From Podochytrium sp. JEL0797 (Eukaryota > Chytridiomycota > Chytridiomycetes > Chytridiales > Chytriomycetaceae), in the NCBI GenBank assembly GCA_027596195.1, contig JADGJG010000006.1:1-64000 (forward strand): a stretch of DNA of 64,000 bases, given 5' to 3'. The position numbers and the translations under genes were made by a program. The notes beneath the pieces are model-generated. The model had not been told where the DNA came from. It made no database searches and saw only the letters and a list, made by a program, of their open reading frames with translations. Positions 1 to 9,770 of the stretch are shown here, piece by piece (positions within the stretch are counted from its first letter, which is position 1; every line of letters starts with the position of its first letter).

Positions 1-1
1 T

Positions 2-739
2 CACGTGGAAGCCCACCTAAGAGCTGTCACTCCTTCTTTTACTGTCGGAAACTACTCCCCTGAACCACGCCACCCCAACCACTTGGGTGAAGCCGGGGCG
101 CTCTGGAGGGACCATTATGGTCCGACCCACCCCGTTCTTGAAGGTATGAAAATCACACCGCAGTTCACCGTCCGAGTGACACGCACTGCCGGGTTGAATG
201 TGGATTTTAATGTTCGCGTTGTCATTCCTCCTTTCCACCTGCACGCCATTTTCGATCTGGGTCCCATCCACGAGATCCACAACTCCAACACAATCACGTT
301 CACCCTCCCATGCACCTTTCGGAACGGAATCGTGTCCCGCGGCGATATTGATTTTAGCGGGGTTGAGCTCAACGGCTTGGATGGTGCTTCTGTTTTTTTC
401 GAGATTGCGCGTATTACCGCTATTCTGCTCTCTCCGTTTTTCGCAGGGCCTGCAGTTGCTTCGCTTCCGGGGTTGAAGGCTCTCGTGAATGGAGCAATTT
501 CTCGCGAGGCGAGAGATGAGTTGACCAAGATGGTGGATGAAAAGTTGATTAAACCTTGCAATGAGGAGCTCACAAGGTTCCAAGAGGCAGCCAACCGAGT
601 CATGAGAGGTTCTGGAATTTTCATGACGATTGGCGCAGTGCTTGGGGGTGGTGCTGCTGTGGTTTTGGGTAGTCCTGTGATTGTGGCTGCTGTGGTTGGT
701 GGGGTTGGATCGGGGGTCGTTGGTGCGCTTGTGTCGTGA
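2..739 (+). CDS. Unrecognised protein, 5' end outside the window
   Basis: The reading frame is already open at the left edge and the only early start-like codon is GTG, so the N-terminus lies upstream. About 245 residues are visible. The first half looks like a beta-rich globular region with many Val, Ile and Phe. A central helical stretch with charged residues follows. The last 40 residues are almost entirely Gly, Ala, Val, Ile and Leu, like a glycine-zipper or membrane-inserting tail, and the protein ends directly after it. I do not recognise the family. A membrane-associated role would be a guess from the tail only. Confidence 0.6.
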   Translation, partial: HVEAHLRAVTPSFTVGNYSPEPRHPNHLGEAGALWRDHYGPTHPVLEGMKITPQFTVRVTRTAGLNVDFNVRVVIPPFHLHAIFDLGPIHEIHNSNTITFTLPCTFRNGIVSRGDIDFSGVELNGLDGASVFFEIARITAILLSPFFAGPAVASLPGLKALVNGAISREARDELTKMVDEKLIKPCNEELTRFQEAANRVMRGSGIFMTIGAVLGGGAAVVLGSPVIVAAVVGGVGSGVVGALVS

Positions 740-834
740 TGAGCAAGAGTCGATTCCCTTTAAAAATTATTCTTATTCTTTTTCTCCCCTTCTTCGCAAT
801 GTAGATAAATAAATATTTTCAAAAAATACTTTTT

Positions 835-3286
835 ATGAACGAACACACACACGCCCTCCTCGCCCTCGCACGCAGCACTTCTGCTTCAGATGAAGCGATC
901 GACTCGGAGTTGGTCGATTCGCTGGCTTTGATAGAGAGAAACAATGGTGCGAATGCAATGAGAACAACCCTCTACTGATGCTGTTTCGAAGTAGAACCTG
1001 CAAACGACGCCCTGCTTCTCCTATTTGGTTCCCTTCTTGCTTCACACTCACCCGCAAAGCAAATGGTGATTCGATGGTGAATTCGAATCAAACAAACCAA
1101 TCATGACCATTCCCGTTCAAACCCGACTCAGACCGCACTCACCTTCCTCTCGAAAGCAACCCTCGCTGATCCAACCCACCGACACCTCACTCTCACCCTT
1201 ATCCTCACATGCGTCTCGGCTAATTTCTCGTCCCTGAGCCCCAAAACCGTCCACGACTCGAACCTTCTCTCTGCACTCATCGCCGTCTCCCAAAATGACT
1301 CGAATCCTTTGATTCTCTCGACTGCGTTCTTGATCTTTTCCCTCCTGATCCCTCTCACACGAACGCGGCTATCGTCCACCGAAATCAACTCATTGCTCTC
1401 CGTTTCGTTGCACGCGGTGCACTGGGAAGTCGTTTGTTCTGCCGTTTTGAAGGCCACAAAATCCGGGAAGTTGGCGGATACGCTGTTGCGGACGCAAACG
1501 GAGTGGAGTCTGGATGAGATGGAGGAGATGGATTTTATTTTGCAGATGCGCGATTTGGACGAGAGTGATGAGAGTTGGGGCATTTGTGAGTCTGCATTTG
1601 GCTTTCTCGCATTGAATTTCGTATCCTCATGCGGGATCATGACAGCGAGCGCCCTTCAATCGATTCTCGACCCCCAAGCGCCACCAATTTCCTCCAACCC
1701 ACTCGCAAACCTTACATCCACCTCTCTCCGACAAAGCGTCGATGCCGTCTTCACGGTTATCTATGCATTGTTCCCGCACTTGACACTTGATTCGATCCGG
1801 CTCATGTTTTCGGCGGGAGTGAACCTCTCATGGGCGCAGGAGCTCAAAAACAGGCGAGCAAATAGCTTTGTTGCTGCGATGGACCCGTTCCGCGCGCCAA
1901 TGGAGAGGATTCTGGAATTGGAAGTGTTGGAGGAAGGGATGTTGGTTCGACAGAGAATCTGCGTGAGTGTTCGATATGCACGCTGTTCATTTTCTCCGCT
2001 TTCTTACCCCATTTTACAGAACCTCGTTAAAGCGCACCGTATGCATCCGCTTCTTGTGTTTGCCACGCGACAGGAGGAAATGCAGTTAATCCAACAGGGT
2101 GCCGACCGTTCGGCTGGAGAAATCTTGGTTGAATGCTTTCTGATGCGAAGCGCTACCCCTCCAAGCGCCTCGACCACCGCGCCCCCCCGCATCGATCGAG
2201 ACTCCGTCACAGCTCAGGATTCTGCACCGATTCCACCTACAACCGCCACCAACACGCTGCCGCCGCCTGTCGCGTCTCTACCACCGCCAACGAGCCCTGC
2301 CGTTACTCTCCTCGCGTCCCAACTCAAATACGAAACGTGCCTCGTTTCAACCTGCATGTCTCAAATCGCGGCGCTCAAACGCGAGAAACGCGTGCAAGAT
2401 GTGAACCTGATTGACCGCGACAACATTGTAAGCACGATCCCCCCCCCCCCCCTTTTGTGCCCCACTCACTAAACTCGATTTTTCGTGTGCCAAAAGTATC
2501 AAAAACTGCGCTCCCAACAACAAGAAATCCACCACCTCACCACCACGCTCTCCCAACTCCGCGCCGAATCCGCTTCCACTCGCGACCGCCACCGCACCCA
2601 CGAATCCGATCTCCACGCCCGCATTCAAGCGTCCCGCCTCGCCGCGCGTGAGGCCAAAGACGCGGCGGTGGAGGCTGCGTCGGCTGTGGCGCGGAAAGAG
2701 GCTGAGGTGAACGAGTTGCGCGGGGAACTGGATGTGCGTGCGAAACGGATTCACGGGATTGAGCAGGAGCTGCATCTTGTGGAGCCTGAGTTGGAGCGGT
2801 TGGAGGGGTGTGAGGAGGCGTTGAAGGCGGTCACAAACAAATTTGTGCAAAGGTATATAACAGAATTTAAGCTGGGATGGGGTTTCGTTCGTCTAATAAA
2901 TTCTCGATTTTAGGGAACTCGACTCTTGCACTCGTGAGTTCCTGAAACAAGGAACAGAGACTCTCGAAAGCTCGATTTTCGAACTCGAACTCGCTCTCTC
3001 AAGTTCCGAAAGACAAGCGCAACATTTCCAAGCGCGTATTCGTGAACTCGAATTTCTCGTCTCCACAACCTCCTCCGACCCCGCTTCCTCCTCCTCGCGT
3101 GAGGTCATTGCTGAAAAACTGGAAGAGTCGGCTGCCCAGCACGCGAAAGCAATGGAGTCCCTACGGGCAGTGAATCTCGAACGGGTGCGTGGGGTGGAGG
3201 AAAAGTATCAGACGGTGCGGAGGCTGAATGTGGCGCTGATGACGCGGGTGGTTGAGTTGGAGGCGGGGAGAGAGGGTGGGAATTAA
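835..3286 (+). CDS. TSC1: Hamartin homologue (TSC complex subunit 1)
   Basis: Probable hamartin, the scaffold of the TSC1-TSC2 complex that restrains TORC1 through Rheb. Seven exons (835-946, 992-1065, 1132-1585, 1646-1962, 2020-2427, 2497-2852, 2914-3286) give 697 residues with all junctions in frame. Residues 1-350 form the alpha-helical N-terminal domain. The stretch around 1300-1340 (ILSTAFLIFSLLIPL) and the later VYALFPH-like and AHRMHPLLV segments correspond in order to conserved hamartin segments. A Pro/Thr-rich linker near 2200-2300 leads into a long coiled coil (2500-3280, many Glu, Arg, Gln, Leu), the usual hamartin C-terminus. It is shorter than animal hamartin (over 1100 residues). 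The identification rests on family knowledge and order of motifs; another ARM-plus-coiled-coil protein is possible. No TSC2 is visible here. Repeat copy A starts right after the stop. Confidence 0.78.
2439..2452 (+). repeat. C14 homopolymer in a TSC1 intron
   Basis: A run of 14 C lies in the 69-bp TSC1 intron (2428-2496), between the donor and the acceptor. It is one of four long G/C runs in the window. Confidence 0.9.
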
Positions 3287-3344
3287 TTCACGGCTATACG
3301 TGATTTTGTTTGGAAATTACTATTTGTTGCTATTGTCCCCGAAA

Positions 3345-4165
3345 TAAATGGCCTCAAATTGCGCTCAAATTGCACGAAATGTGAAAGCCAAACCCGTTTT
3401 CTTGTTGCTGCGGGGAACCTGTCAAATGGACTTTTGCTGTCACCCACCCTCACCCACCTGTCAAGACCTGTCAAGACTCACGCGTCAATATAACTTTCGC
3501 GCAGCGACTTCCCAAATATACGTGAGCTACATGAAAATCGCAACCTCATATTTACCTGATGCAAATGGCCTCAAACGGGAGGCAACGCGGAAGCTGAATC
3601 CGTTTTTCAAGTTTTTCATTTTTGACAGTTTTGACAGTATTTTCAAACTCCGGCTAGTCGGGATCCAAAAAACACGAATAAAATCCGCGCTCCTCAGTAT
3701 TTTCGTTCTCCCCAATATCATCTCCAAAATACGAGCGCTAGAAGGTTGTCGAACGTATCTTCCACTGTGAGCCTTAGTAAGTGGCGGCCTTCGAACGCGC
3801 TGCCTCAGCCTCCACGAGCCCTAGTAAGGCTTCATTACCGGAACGTATCTCGTGGCGGTCTGTTGCGTGTGCTAGTACAAGTGCTGTCACGGAACGTATC
3901 TTGCGGTGTGAGCCCTAGTAGTTTGAACAATTCTCGTGTTCGTCGGAAGTTGTTGTCAAATTTTTGAAACGGGGAGGCTTGACGGGTGTCTCGCGACGCC
4001 CTCGCCTCCCCTCACACTCTTTCAAGCATATGATGAAAAAACACGAATGTATTTGTTGCTGGGGCCCGTTGAGGCTCGTTGAGGTTCGTAAATCTGTTTG
4101 ACCAGGCGTTAGCTGATCACTTTTTTTTCATGTTGGGTATTCGCGTCTTTGACGTGAGCAGCCTC
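3345..4165 (+). repeat. Dispersed repeat, copy A
   Basis: About 820 bp that recurs at 53085-53800 (same strand) and 37555-38325 (opposite strand). Shared blocks include the AATGTGAA segment near 3380, the block around 3590-3665, a field of CTAGTA boxes (3774 as TTAGTA, 3821, 3872, 3915) and the GAGGTTCGT...CTGTTTGAC end near 4080-4105 followed by a T-run. No transposase or reverse transcriptase can be read in it. A 140-codon open frame (3348-3770) is not kept in copy B. Ends are approximate; I saw no clear terminal inverted repeats or target duplications. It could be a SINE-like or other non-autonomous element. Confidence 0.85.
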
Positions 4166-5107
4166 GTTTTGTACTCGCTGTTTTTTTTTCTGTGCATTTT
4201 ACAGGTACAAAAGAGGGAAATAAATTTATTAGCTTGCCAGCGCAATTGCCAGTCGAAACTTGCAGACATTTTCCTCGCCCTCGTCCGCGAGACCTCCCTG
4301 GTCACTTTCAACAACGCCATCCGCTTGGACCCCACCTTCTCCGATGTTCTCCTCCTCGTTGGACCCTCCAAAACTCCCGTCTTTGCCCACGCAAACATCC
4401 TCTCCCAGAACTGCGAGTATTACGCAACTGCCCTCTCCCAGAGATGGGACGACTCCGTGGCTCTGCCAGATGGTGTTGAGATCGACAAGGAGCGATCCAA
4501 ATCCCTCCGAGCTGTGCTGTCCCATCCCGACGTCGAAATCGAAACCATCTACGCAATCCTCGAGTTCGTCTACACTGGATCGGCCGAGATTCCAGATCCG
4601 ATGATTTTGAAGGTGGCTCTCTTTCCGCACCAACTGTTGCTTCCCTTTGTCAAGAACCTGTGCTTGGAACACTTCGCGGACAACGTCCTCTCCCCCAAAA
4701 ACGCGTTCGAGTTCTACATTTTGTGCGACACCCTTGGTCACCGGAAATTCAAACACAAGACTCTCTGGATGGCTTCTTCGAATATGCCGGAAGCAGTCAA
4801 CTGTGGACGTACCGTTTTACATGACATGACCGGTGACCAGCTGGGGCCAGCGATGCGCTTCCCAGGATTCCTCACTGCCGAAAAGTGGAGACTGTTGATT
4901 GGTTGGGCAAAGGCGCAGCAGTCTTCGACTCATATCTCGCTCGAGGCTGGAATTGGAGCCCCCTTCGACATTGAGCAAGCTCGTGACGATATTGCCGAAC
5001 TTGTCCCTGCTGTTGGCGTATTTTCCCTCACTTTTGAGATTTTCAAACTTGCCGTCGTTCCGTACCTTCCGATTTTTGATGAGACTACGCGCTCGTTGCT
5101 GAGATGA
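4130..5107 (+). CDS. BTB/POZ-domain protein, first exon inside repeat A
   Basis: Probable BTB/POZ protein. After a likely 51-bp intron (4154-4204, GTGAGC to TTTACAG, length divisible by three) the frame is open to 5107. The BTB core has the pattern L-D-P-x-F-S-D-V near 4325, F-A-H-x-N-I-L (around 4390) and I-L-E-F-V-Y-T-G (around 4555), followed by a helical BACK-like region. BTB proteins often form dimers and Cul3 adaptors; nothing here shows a substrate domain. The only in-frame ATG lies in repeat A, so the repeat appears to supply start codon and splice donor. Sequence homologous to the family's C-terminal tail continues after the stop (5108-5607) but in shifted frames, so the 3' end may be spliced or already decaying. 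Confidence 0.65.
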   Translation: MLGIRVFDVSSLVLYSLFFFLCILQVQKREINLLACQRNCQSKLADIFLALVRETSLVTFNNAIRLDPTFSDVLLLVGPSKTPVFAHANILSQNCEYYATALSQRWDDSVALPDGVEIDKERSKSLRAVLSHPDVEIETIYAILEFVYTGSAEIPDPMILKVALFPHQLLLPFVKNLCLEHFADNVLSPKNAFEFYILCDTLGHRKFKHKTLWMASSNMPEAVNCGRTVLHDMTGDQLGPAMRFPGFLTAEKWRLLIGWAKAQQSSTHISLEAGIGAPFDIEQARDDIAELVPAVGVFSLTFEIFKLAVVPYLPIFDETTRSLLR

Positions 5108-5607
5108 GCATTTCGGCTGCCATGTTGGAGGCGATTGTGGCAAAATCTTTGCCAATGATTCCAAAGTCTTGGCTAAAGATCAACTGGGCTCCCTCTTGCG
5201 AGAGCTTCAAACAGTCACGGCTGTCATTCCTATCGTCCGAACTTAGTTCTACGAAGCTTGCGACGGGAAGCGCAACACATTGATGGTTTCCAAAACTTCC
5301 AATGGATTAGTCGTTGGAGAGTTCGTGGAGTCTGCTTGGAATTCGAATGGAAACGACAAGCCCGAGGATGATATGTGTCTGGTTGCTAGGATGCCCTGCT
5401 GGGGAACTGACGGAATCGCAAATAATTCCGACTGCTCGCGATGCAGAGTCTTTGGCTTCGGGAATCGAAGGCAATGGTGAAACGCACGATCTTGATATCG
5501 CAGGGGAATCCAGCGGAACTTCAAAGATTTCACGAGGGATTCCTGCCGAGTTTCCGGGCGAGGATGATTTTGGCGATATCGAAGAAGTCGAGGTGTTTCA
5601 ATTTGAA
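5108..5607 (+). pseudogene. 3' part of the BTB gene family, frames disrupted
   Basis: The family's downstream region is recognisable in pieces. A segment reading A-K-D-Q-L-G-S-L-L-R-E-L lies at 5172-5207 in one frame, and a tail ending in E-V-F-Q-F-E then a stop at 5605-5607 lies in another. The same tail ends the two other copies (near 7876 and 8765). Either these are C-terminal exons joined by introns I could not place, or the 3' end of the 4130 gene has acquired frameshifts. The sharing between copies is seen directly; the coding status is uncertain. Confidence 0.5.
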
Positions 5608-5716
5608 TGAGGGTGTTGGGCTCAAATAAAGCAATCGACTTGACTTTCTTGTCGATGCGCGTGCCCCTTGTTTGTGATGTTCGGAAAATTTTTTCTTTGT
5701 CATTTTCGAATCCGCG

Positions 5717-7579
5717 ATGGCATCGCCGAGAAACAGCTCAGGTTTCGCGGCACCCCCTGCAATGCTGGGCAATGCTACGACAGCGGAATTCTGTAAGGCG
5801 AGATTGCCTTGCTTCATTTCTTCATTTACCAACTGGTTACTCCAGTACACATCACGGACCTGCATCTGGACCCGCTCTTCAGCGGGTCAGCCTCGCCGTC
5901 GAACAGCTGCCACGATCAATCCGACGGGATGAACACCTCTCCGCAGAACTCCTCCTCGCTCAAAAACAAACCCGTCTTCGGGATTCCAAACTCTGGCTGC
6001 GATTCACCGCCTCGCCTTGTCAAAGCGACCCTCGAATCAATCGACTTTTCGACAACGAGTTTCGTGTTGTGGACCGGAGACTCTCCTAGACACGACCGCG
6101 ACAACAACAGACGCCGGCAGCGTCAAGACACCTATGAGTTGAACCGGTTGGCCGTCGAAATCTTCACAAACCATATTCCAAACACGATCCCCATCATTCC
6201 TACCATCGGAAACTGGGACGTGTTTCCCGTCTCGCTTCTGGCCTGTAAAGAGAAGGATCCGCAGCTGATCAATCTGTGGCACGTCTGGGCTCCCTTGTTT
6301 CCTCCCAGTGACCCTGAAACTGTCGCGGTGAGCGAAACCTTCCTGAAAGGAGGTTATTTCGCAAAGTCTGTTCTTGATGGAATGGTCACCGTTGCGTCGT
6401 TGAATAGCCTGTCGTTTTTCCGCGATAATACGCTTGTTTCCGATTGCGCCAAATTCCAACTCAAGCCATGGGGCCAGCGGGCATTCGATGAGAACCATGT
6501 TGGCGACATGCAGCTCATTTGGATCGAAGCGCTGCTGATGGAAGCGCGAAGAGTGGGCACCAAAGTCATTATCCAAGGGCACGTGAGTCCCATGGGGAAC
6601 GCGGTTAAGTTATGGAAGGACCAGTGTTATGAGTGGTTCGTCTACCTGTCGGGTGAATTCTCGGATGTCATTCTGTGAGTGTTTCGATTTCCGTTTCGAT
6701 ACTTTCGCGACGAATGCTGCGGTTTCAACATGAACAACTCAACTGACTATCCTTCAGAGGTCAATACTACGGCCACATCAATCGCGACATCACTCACGTA
6801 ATATCGGTAAGATTCCATCCCCACGCTTTTCCAACAACAACAAAAAGTCATGAAGCCCCACCCAAAACACACAGCAACCTCACGACCTCACTACCACCGC
6901 CCGCAAGCCCAAGAAACCTTTCTCCAACCCATACACTCTCACTTCACTCCTCCCTCGTACCATCAAACCCCTCAACCTCAAACACTCTCGTCTCGTCACA
7001 ACAATGTACACCTCGTCCTCCATCGTCCCCGCCTACAACCCAGGCTACCGCGTCGGCACCCTCCACTTCTCCCCACTCGCCGGCACACCGAACGGATGGA
7101 CGGTGTCCCTCCTTCGGCATTGGACCATGTTTTTGGACCTGGACAAGGCGAATCGGTTGGCGCAGGGCAAGGAGGATGCCAAGGTGACGTATGAGTCGAG
7201 TTGCGACACAATGGCGGATTTCGGGATGCAGGATTTGGGGGTTGAGAGTATGGAGGCGTGGGTGAGGGGGATGCAGGCTGCGGGGACGAAGGGGGCGGTG
7301 GGGAAGGAGGCGGAGCGGATGGTGAGGGTGCTGGGGAGGTGTGTGGAAACGAGTTATTCGGCGAATAGGGGTGTGGAAGCTGAGTTTGGAGGGGATCGTG
7401 GCTCGGGTGGGTTGATTGGGGACGCGGGTTTGATGATTGCCGGTTTGATGGGTGCATTTGTGTTGATTGTGGTTGCGACGCGAATGGGGTGGTTTTCTCG
7501 ATGGCATTGCGCGCAGAAATATGACCGAACTAGGGAGGTCGCACAAGAAGGGGAGCGGATGCCATTGATGAAGAGATGA
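5717..7579 (+). CDS. Endopolyphosphatase (Ppn1-like calcineurin-fold phosphoesterase)
   Basis: Likely vacuolar endopolyphosphatase, which cuts long inorganic polyphosphate chains. Exons 5717-5792, 5846-6674, 6758-6806 and 6875-7579 give 552 residues in frame. Metallophosphoesterase motifs appear in order: T-D-L-H-L-D-P just after the first intron, a Cys-His segment, W-T-G-D-S-x-R-H-D near 6070, G-N-W-D near 6210, G-H-V-S-P near 6580 and G-H-I-N near 6770. The C-terminal part has S-I-V-P-x-Y-N-P, seen in Ppn1 and acid sphingomyelinase relatives. A hydrophobic helix near 7430-7490 precedes a short basic tail. Yeast Ppn1 carries its anchor near the N-terminus; here I see it only near the C-terminus, so topology may differ or an upstream exon may be missing. 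A sphingomyelinase-like enzyme is the alternative. Confidence 0.8.
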
Positions 7580-7649
7580 TCATCAATATTTATTTTTCGA
7601 TTTTTGTCACTCATTTGATGCTTGCCGTGTGGTTGGCGGACTGCCGGGT

Positions 7650-7879
7650 TGGCGGCTGTATCTGACTGCTCTGATGCTGAGTCTTTAGCTTCGGGAATCC
7701 AAGGAGATGAAAGATTAGATCCAACATTTGGGGCGACTTTGGCTCTTTGTGTTACGGGATTTTTATGCATATCCAACCTCGGGGGAGGTCGGGGCGAGTT
7801 CCTTGGGACAACCAAAAAAACTGAAATGGGCAATTATGTTTGCGATATCAAAGAATATTAGGTGTTTCAATTTGAATGA
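7650..7879 (+). pseudogene. Orphan 3' fragment of the BTB family
   Basis: This short stretch matches the tail of the neighbouring BTB copies: D-A-E-S-L-A-S-G-I at about 7675-7700 as in the 4130 locus (near 5440-5465), then E-F-L-G-T-T and a D-I-K-E-Y segment as at 8690-8760. A TAG interrupts the final motif before V-F-Q-F-E. No BTB domain lies upstream, because the endopolyphosphatase gene ends at 7579. It is a remnant of a third copy whose 5' part is gone. Confidence 0.7.
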
Positions 7880-7910
7880 TGATCAAATATTGAATACTTT
7901 CGGACACGCA

Positions 7911-8765
7911 TGACGCAACTGCCCTTCCTCGCACTAGTCAGCCAGACCTGCCTGGTCGTTTCCAATAACGCCATCCGCTTGGATCCCACGTTATCCGATG
8001 TTATCCTCCTCGTTGGACCTTACACGACTCACTTCTTTGCCCACGCAAACATCCTCTCCCAGAACTGCGAGTAATACACAAGCGCCCTCGCGCAGAGATG
8101 GAAAGACTCCATTACTCTTCCGGAGGGTGTTGAGGTTAACAATGAGAGATCCAAATCCCTCCGGGCTGTGCTGTCCCATCCGGACATGGAAATCGAAACT
8201 CTCCACACCATCCTCGAGTTCACTTACACGGGGACTGCCAAGGTCGAAGAGTCGCTGCTTTCGAAGGTTGCTCTCTTTGCCGATCAACTTCTTCTTCCGT
8301 CTGTCAAGAACCAGTGCCTCGCGCACTTTGCCGCCAAAGTCCTCTCACCCAAAAACGCGTTCGAGTTCTACGTCCTGTGCGACTCCTTCGGCCACCAGAA
8401 ATTGAAAGATGCAGCTCTGTTGAAGGCAGCTTCAAACATGGTGAAAGTGGTTGAATACGGACGCGATGCATTACGCAATATGATCGCCGAATACTTAGAC
8501 CTGCCCATTCCGTTTCAACCGGTTGGAAAATGCCGGCAAGTGGAGACTGTTGGTTGGTTGGGCCAAAGTGCAGCAAGCTTGCGAGGAGCTCTCGATCGAA
8601 GCCGGAATCACCACGGACTTTGATCCCGCCAAGTGTCGCGACGATCGGCAATGTCACTGAAGGACGGGGGCTTCAGGGGAGTTTCTGGGAACAACCGAAA
8701 AAGCAAATAATGGCAAGGATTATTATTGCGATGTCAAAGAATATGAGGTATTTCAATTTCAATTA
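7911..8765 (+). pseudogene. BTB/POZ pseudogene
   Basis: A close relative of the 4130 gene, starting at an ATG that reads M-T-Q-L-P-F-L-A-L. In the BTB core the segment that reads C-E-Y-Y in the intact copy reads C-E-stop-Y here (TAA near 8072). The frame then stays homologous for about 450 bp and shifts at about 8525, where the K-W-R-L-L-x-G-W-A-K segment lies in another frame. The tail ends in E-V-F-Q-F-Q and a stop at 8765. One nonsense change plus a frameshift make a full product unlikely. Confidence 0.8.
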
Positions 8766-8822
8766 ATATGTAAAGATGGGGACGGCGACAGATTCGCGAA
8801 AAAAAAATCCGATTCACGAACC

Positions 8823-9674
8823 ATGCCCATTCTCGACTCGCACATCGCCCTTCCCCTCGCTGGCTTTACCGCGCTTCACTTTGCCACGGCCAAAGCCCTC
8901 GCTCGCTACACCACCATCCCGCCCTCCCTTCTCCACATCACGGCCGAAAAGCTCCCCTCGACTCTCAACGCCCTCGTGGCCTCGACCACGGCCCTCCACG
9001 TCTTCTTTCATCACGCCCACTACGCAACCTCCTGGACTCAACGTCCATATCCACAACCTCTCGACACAGCCTTTGCAACCCACGCCGCATTCACCCTGTA
9101 CGACATTGTTGTGATGCTTTCGGACCCAGAAACCTCGCACATCACGTCGTGGGCACACCACGTGTTTGGCCTTGCCGGAACGTGTGCCATCCGGGGATAC
9201 AAGCGCGGGGAGTTTTTCCCCGCCGCGTTCCTGCCCGCCGAAATGACAACCGTGGTTTCGAACGCGTTGTGGCTCGTGCAGCGTTTTGATGCAGAGAATA
9301 AACGGCTCGTGACGGTGCTTATGGTGTTGCGATGTCTTGCGTTTACCGTGTTTCGATTGCCGGCAGGACCGTGGTGTTTGTGGCACGCGATCCACACGTC
9401 GCGCAAAGTGGAAGTCCAAGAGGACGAAGACGGCAAGAAAAGCTTGCCCGCACCTGCAGCATCGCAAGGAACACTATCCCAAAAATTTCGTGCATTCATG
9501 ATCGAGTTTTCGAAGCTGCCTTTGGTGGTGAAGCTTGGGTCCGCATGCAATGTCGCGCTGTTCACTGGGTTGAATACGTATTGGAGTTTTTTAACTTATC
9601 GCGCGTTGTGGAGGCATTTGCAGAAGGGGAAGAGACGGATGTTGACGAGTAAGGGAGATGTTCATCATATTTGA
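8823..9674 (+). CDS. TLC-domain membrane protein
   Basis: A 283-residue single-exon protein with several hydrophobic helices, typical of the TRAM-LAG1-CLN8 superfamily. Family-like features are the His-rich H-V-F-F-H-H-A-H segment near residues 60-67, Y-D-I-V-V-M-L near 93-99, S-W-A-H-H-V-F-G near 107-114, a segment with A-E-M-T-T-V-V-S-N (about 139-147) and R-L-P-x-G-P near 180. TLC proteins include ceramide synthases and smaller TMEM56/TLCD proteins in lipid sensing or transport; the length fits the latter. No ceramide-synthase homeobox is present. Enzyme activity cannot be stated. Confidence 0.75.
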   Translation: MPILDSHIALPLAGFTALHFATAKALARYTTIPPSLLHITAEKLPSTLNALVASTTALHVFFHHAHYATSWTQRPYPQPLDTAFATHAAFTLYDIVVMLSDPETSHITSWAHHVFGLAGTCAIRGYKRGEFFPAAFLPAEMTTVVSNALWLVQRFDAENKRLVTVLMVLRCLAFTVFRLPAGPWCLWHAIHTSRKVEVQEDEDGKKSLPAPAASQGTLSQKFRAFMIEFSKLPLVVKLGSACNVALFTGLNTYWSFLTYRALWRHLQKGKRRMLTSKGDVHHI

Positions 9675-9770
9675 TTGGCGGAGGCGGGGGAGCGGGTGGC
9701 GCATTCCTCTCTTCTCTCCCTCCCAAAGGAAGGAAAATAAGCAATAAATACCCAATTTTTCCACCTCAGT

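Noticed and set aside
3348..3770. Open frame in repeat A with a similar frame in copy C (52955-53386)
   Set aside because: The peptides resemble each other only because the DNA does. Copy B has stops in the same region, and no domain is visible, so I treat the repeat as non-coding.
4079..4129. Extending the BTB gene upstream to a TTG codon at 4079
   Set aside because: TTG is not an expected start in a fungal nuclear gene. The first in-frame ATG is at 4130.
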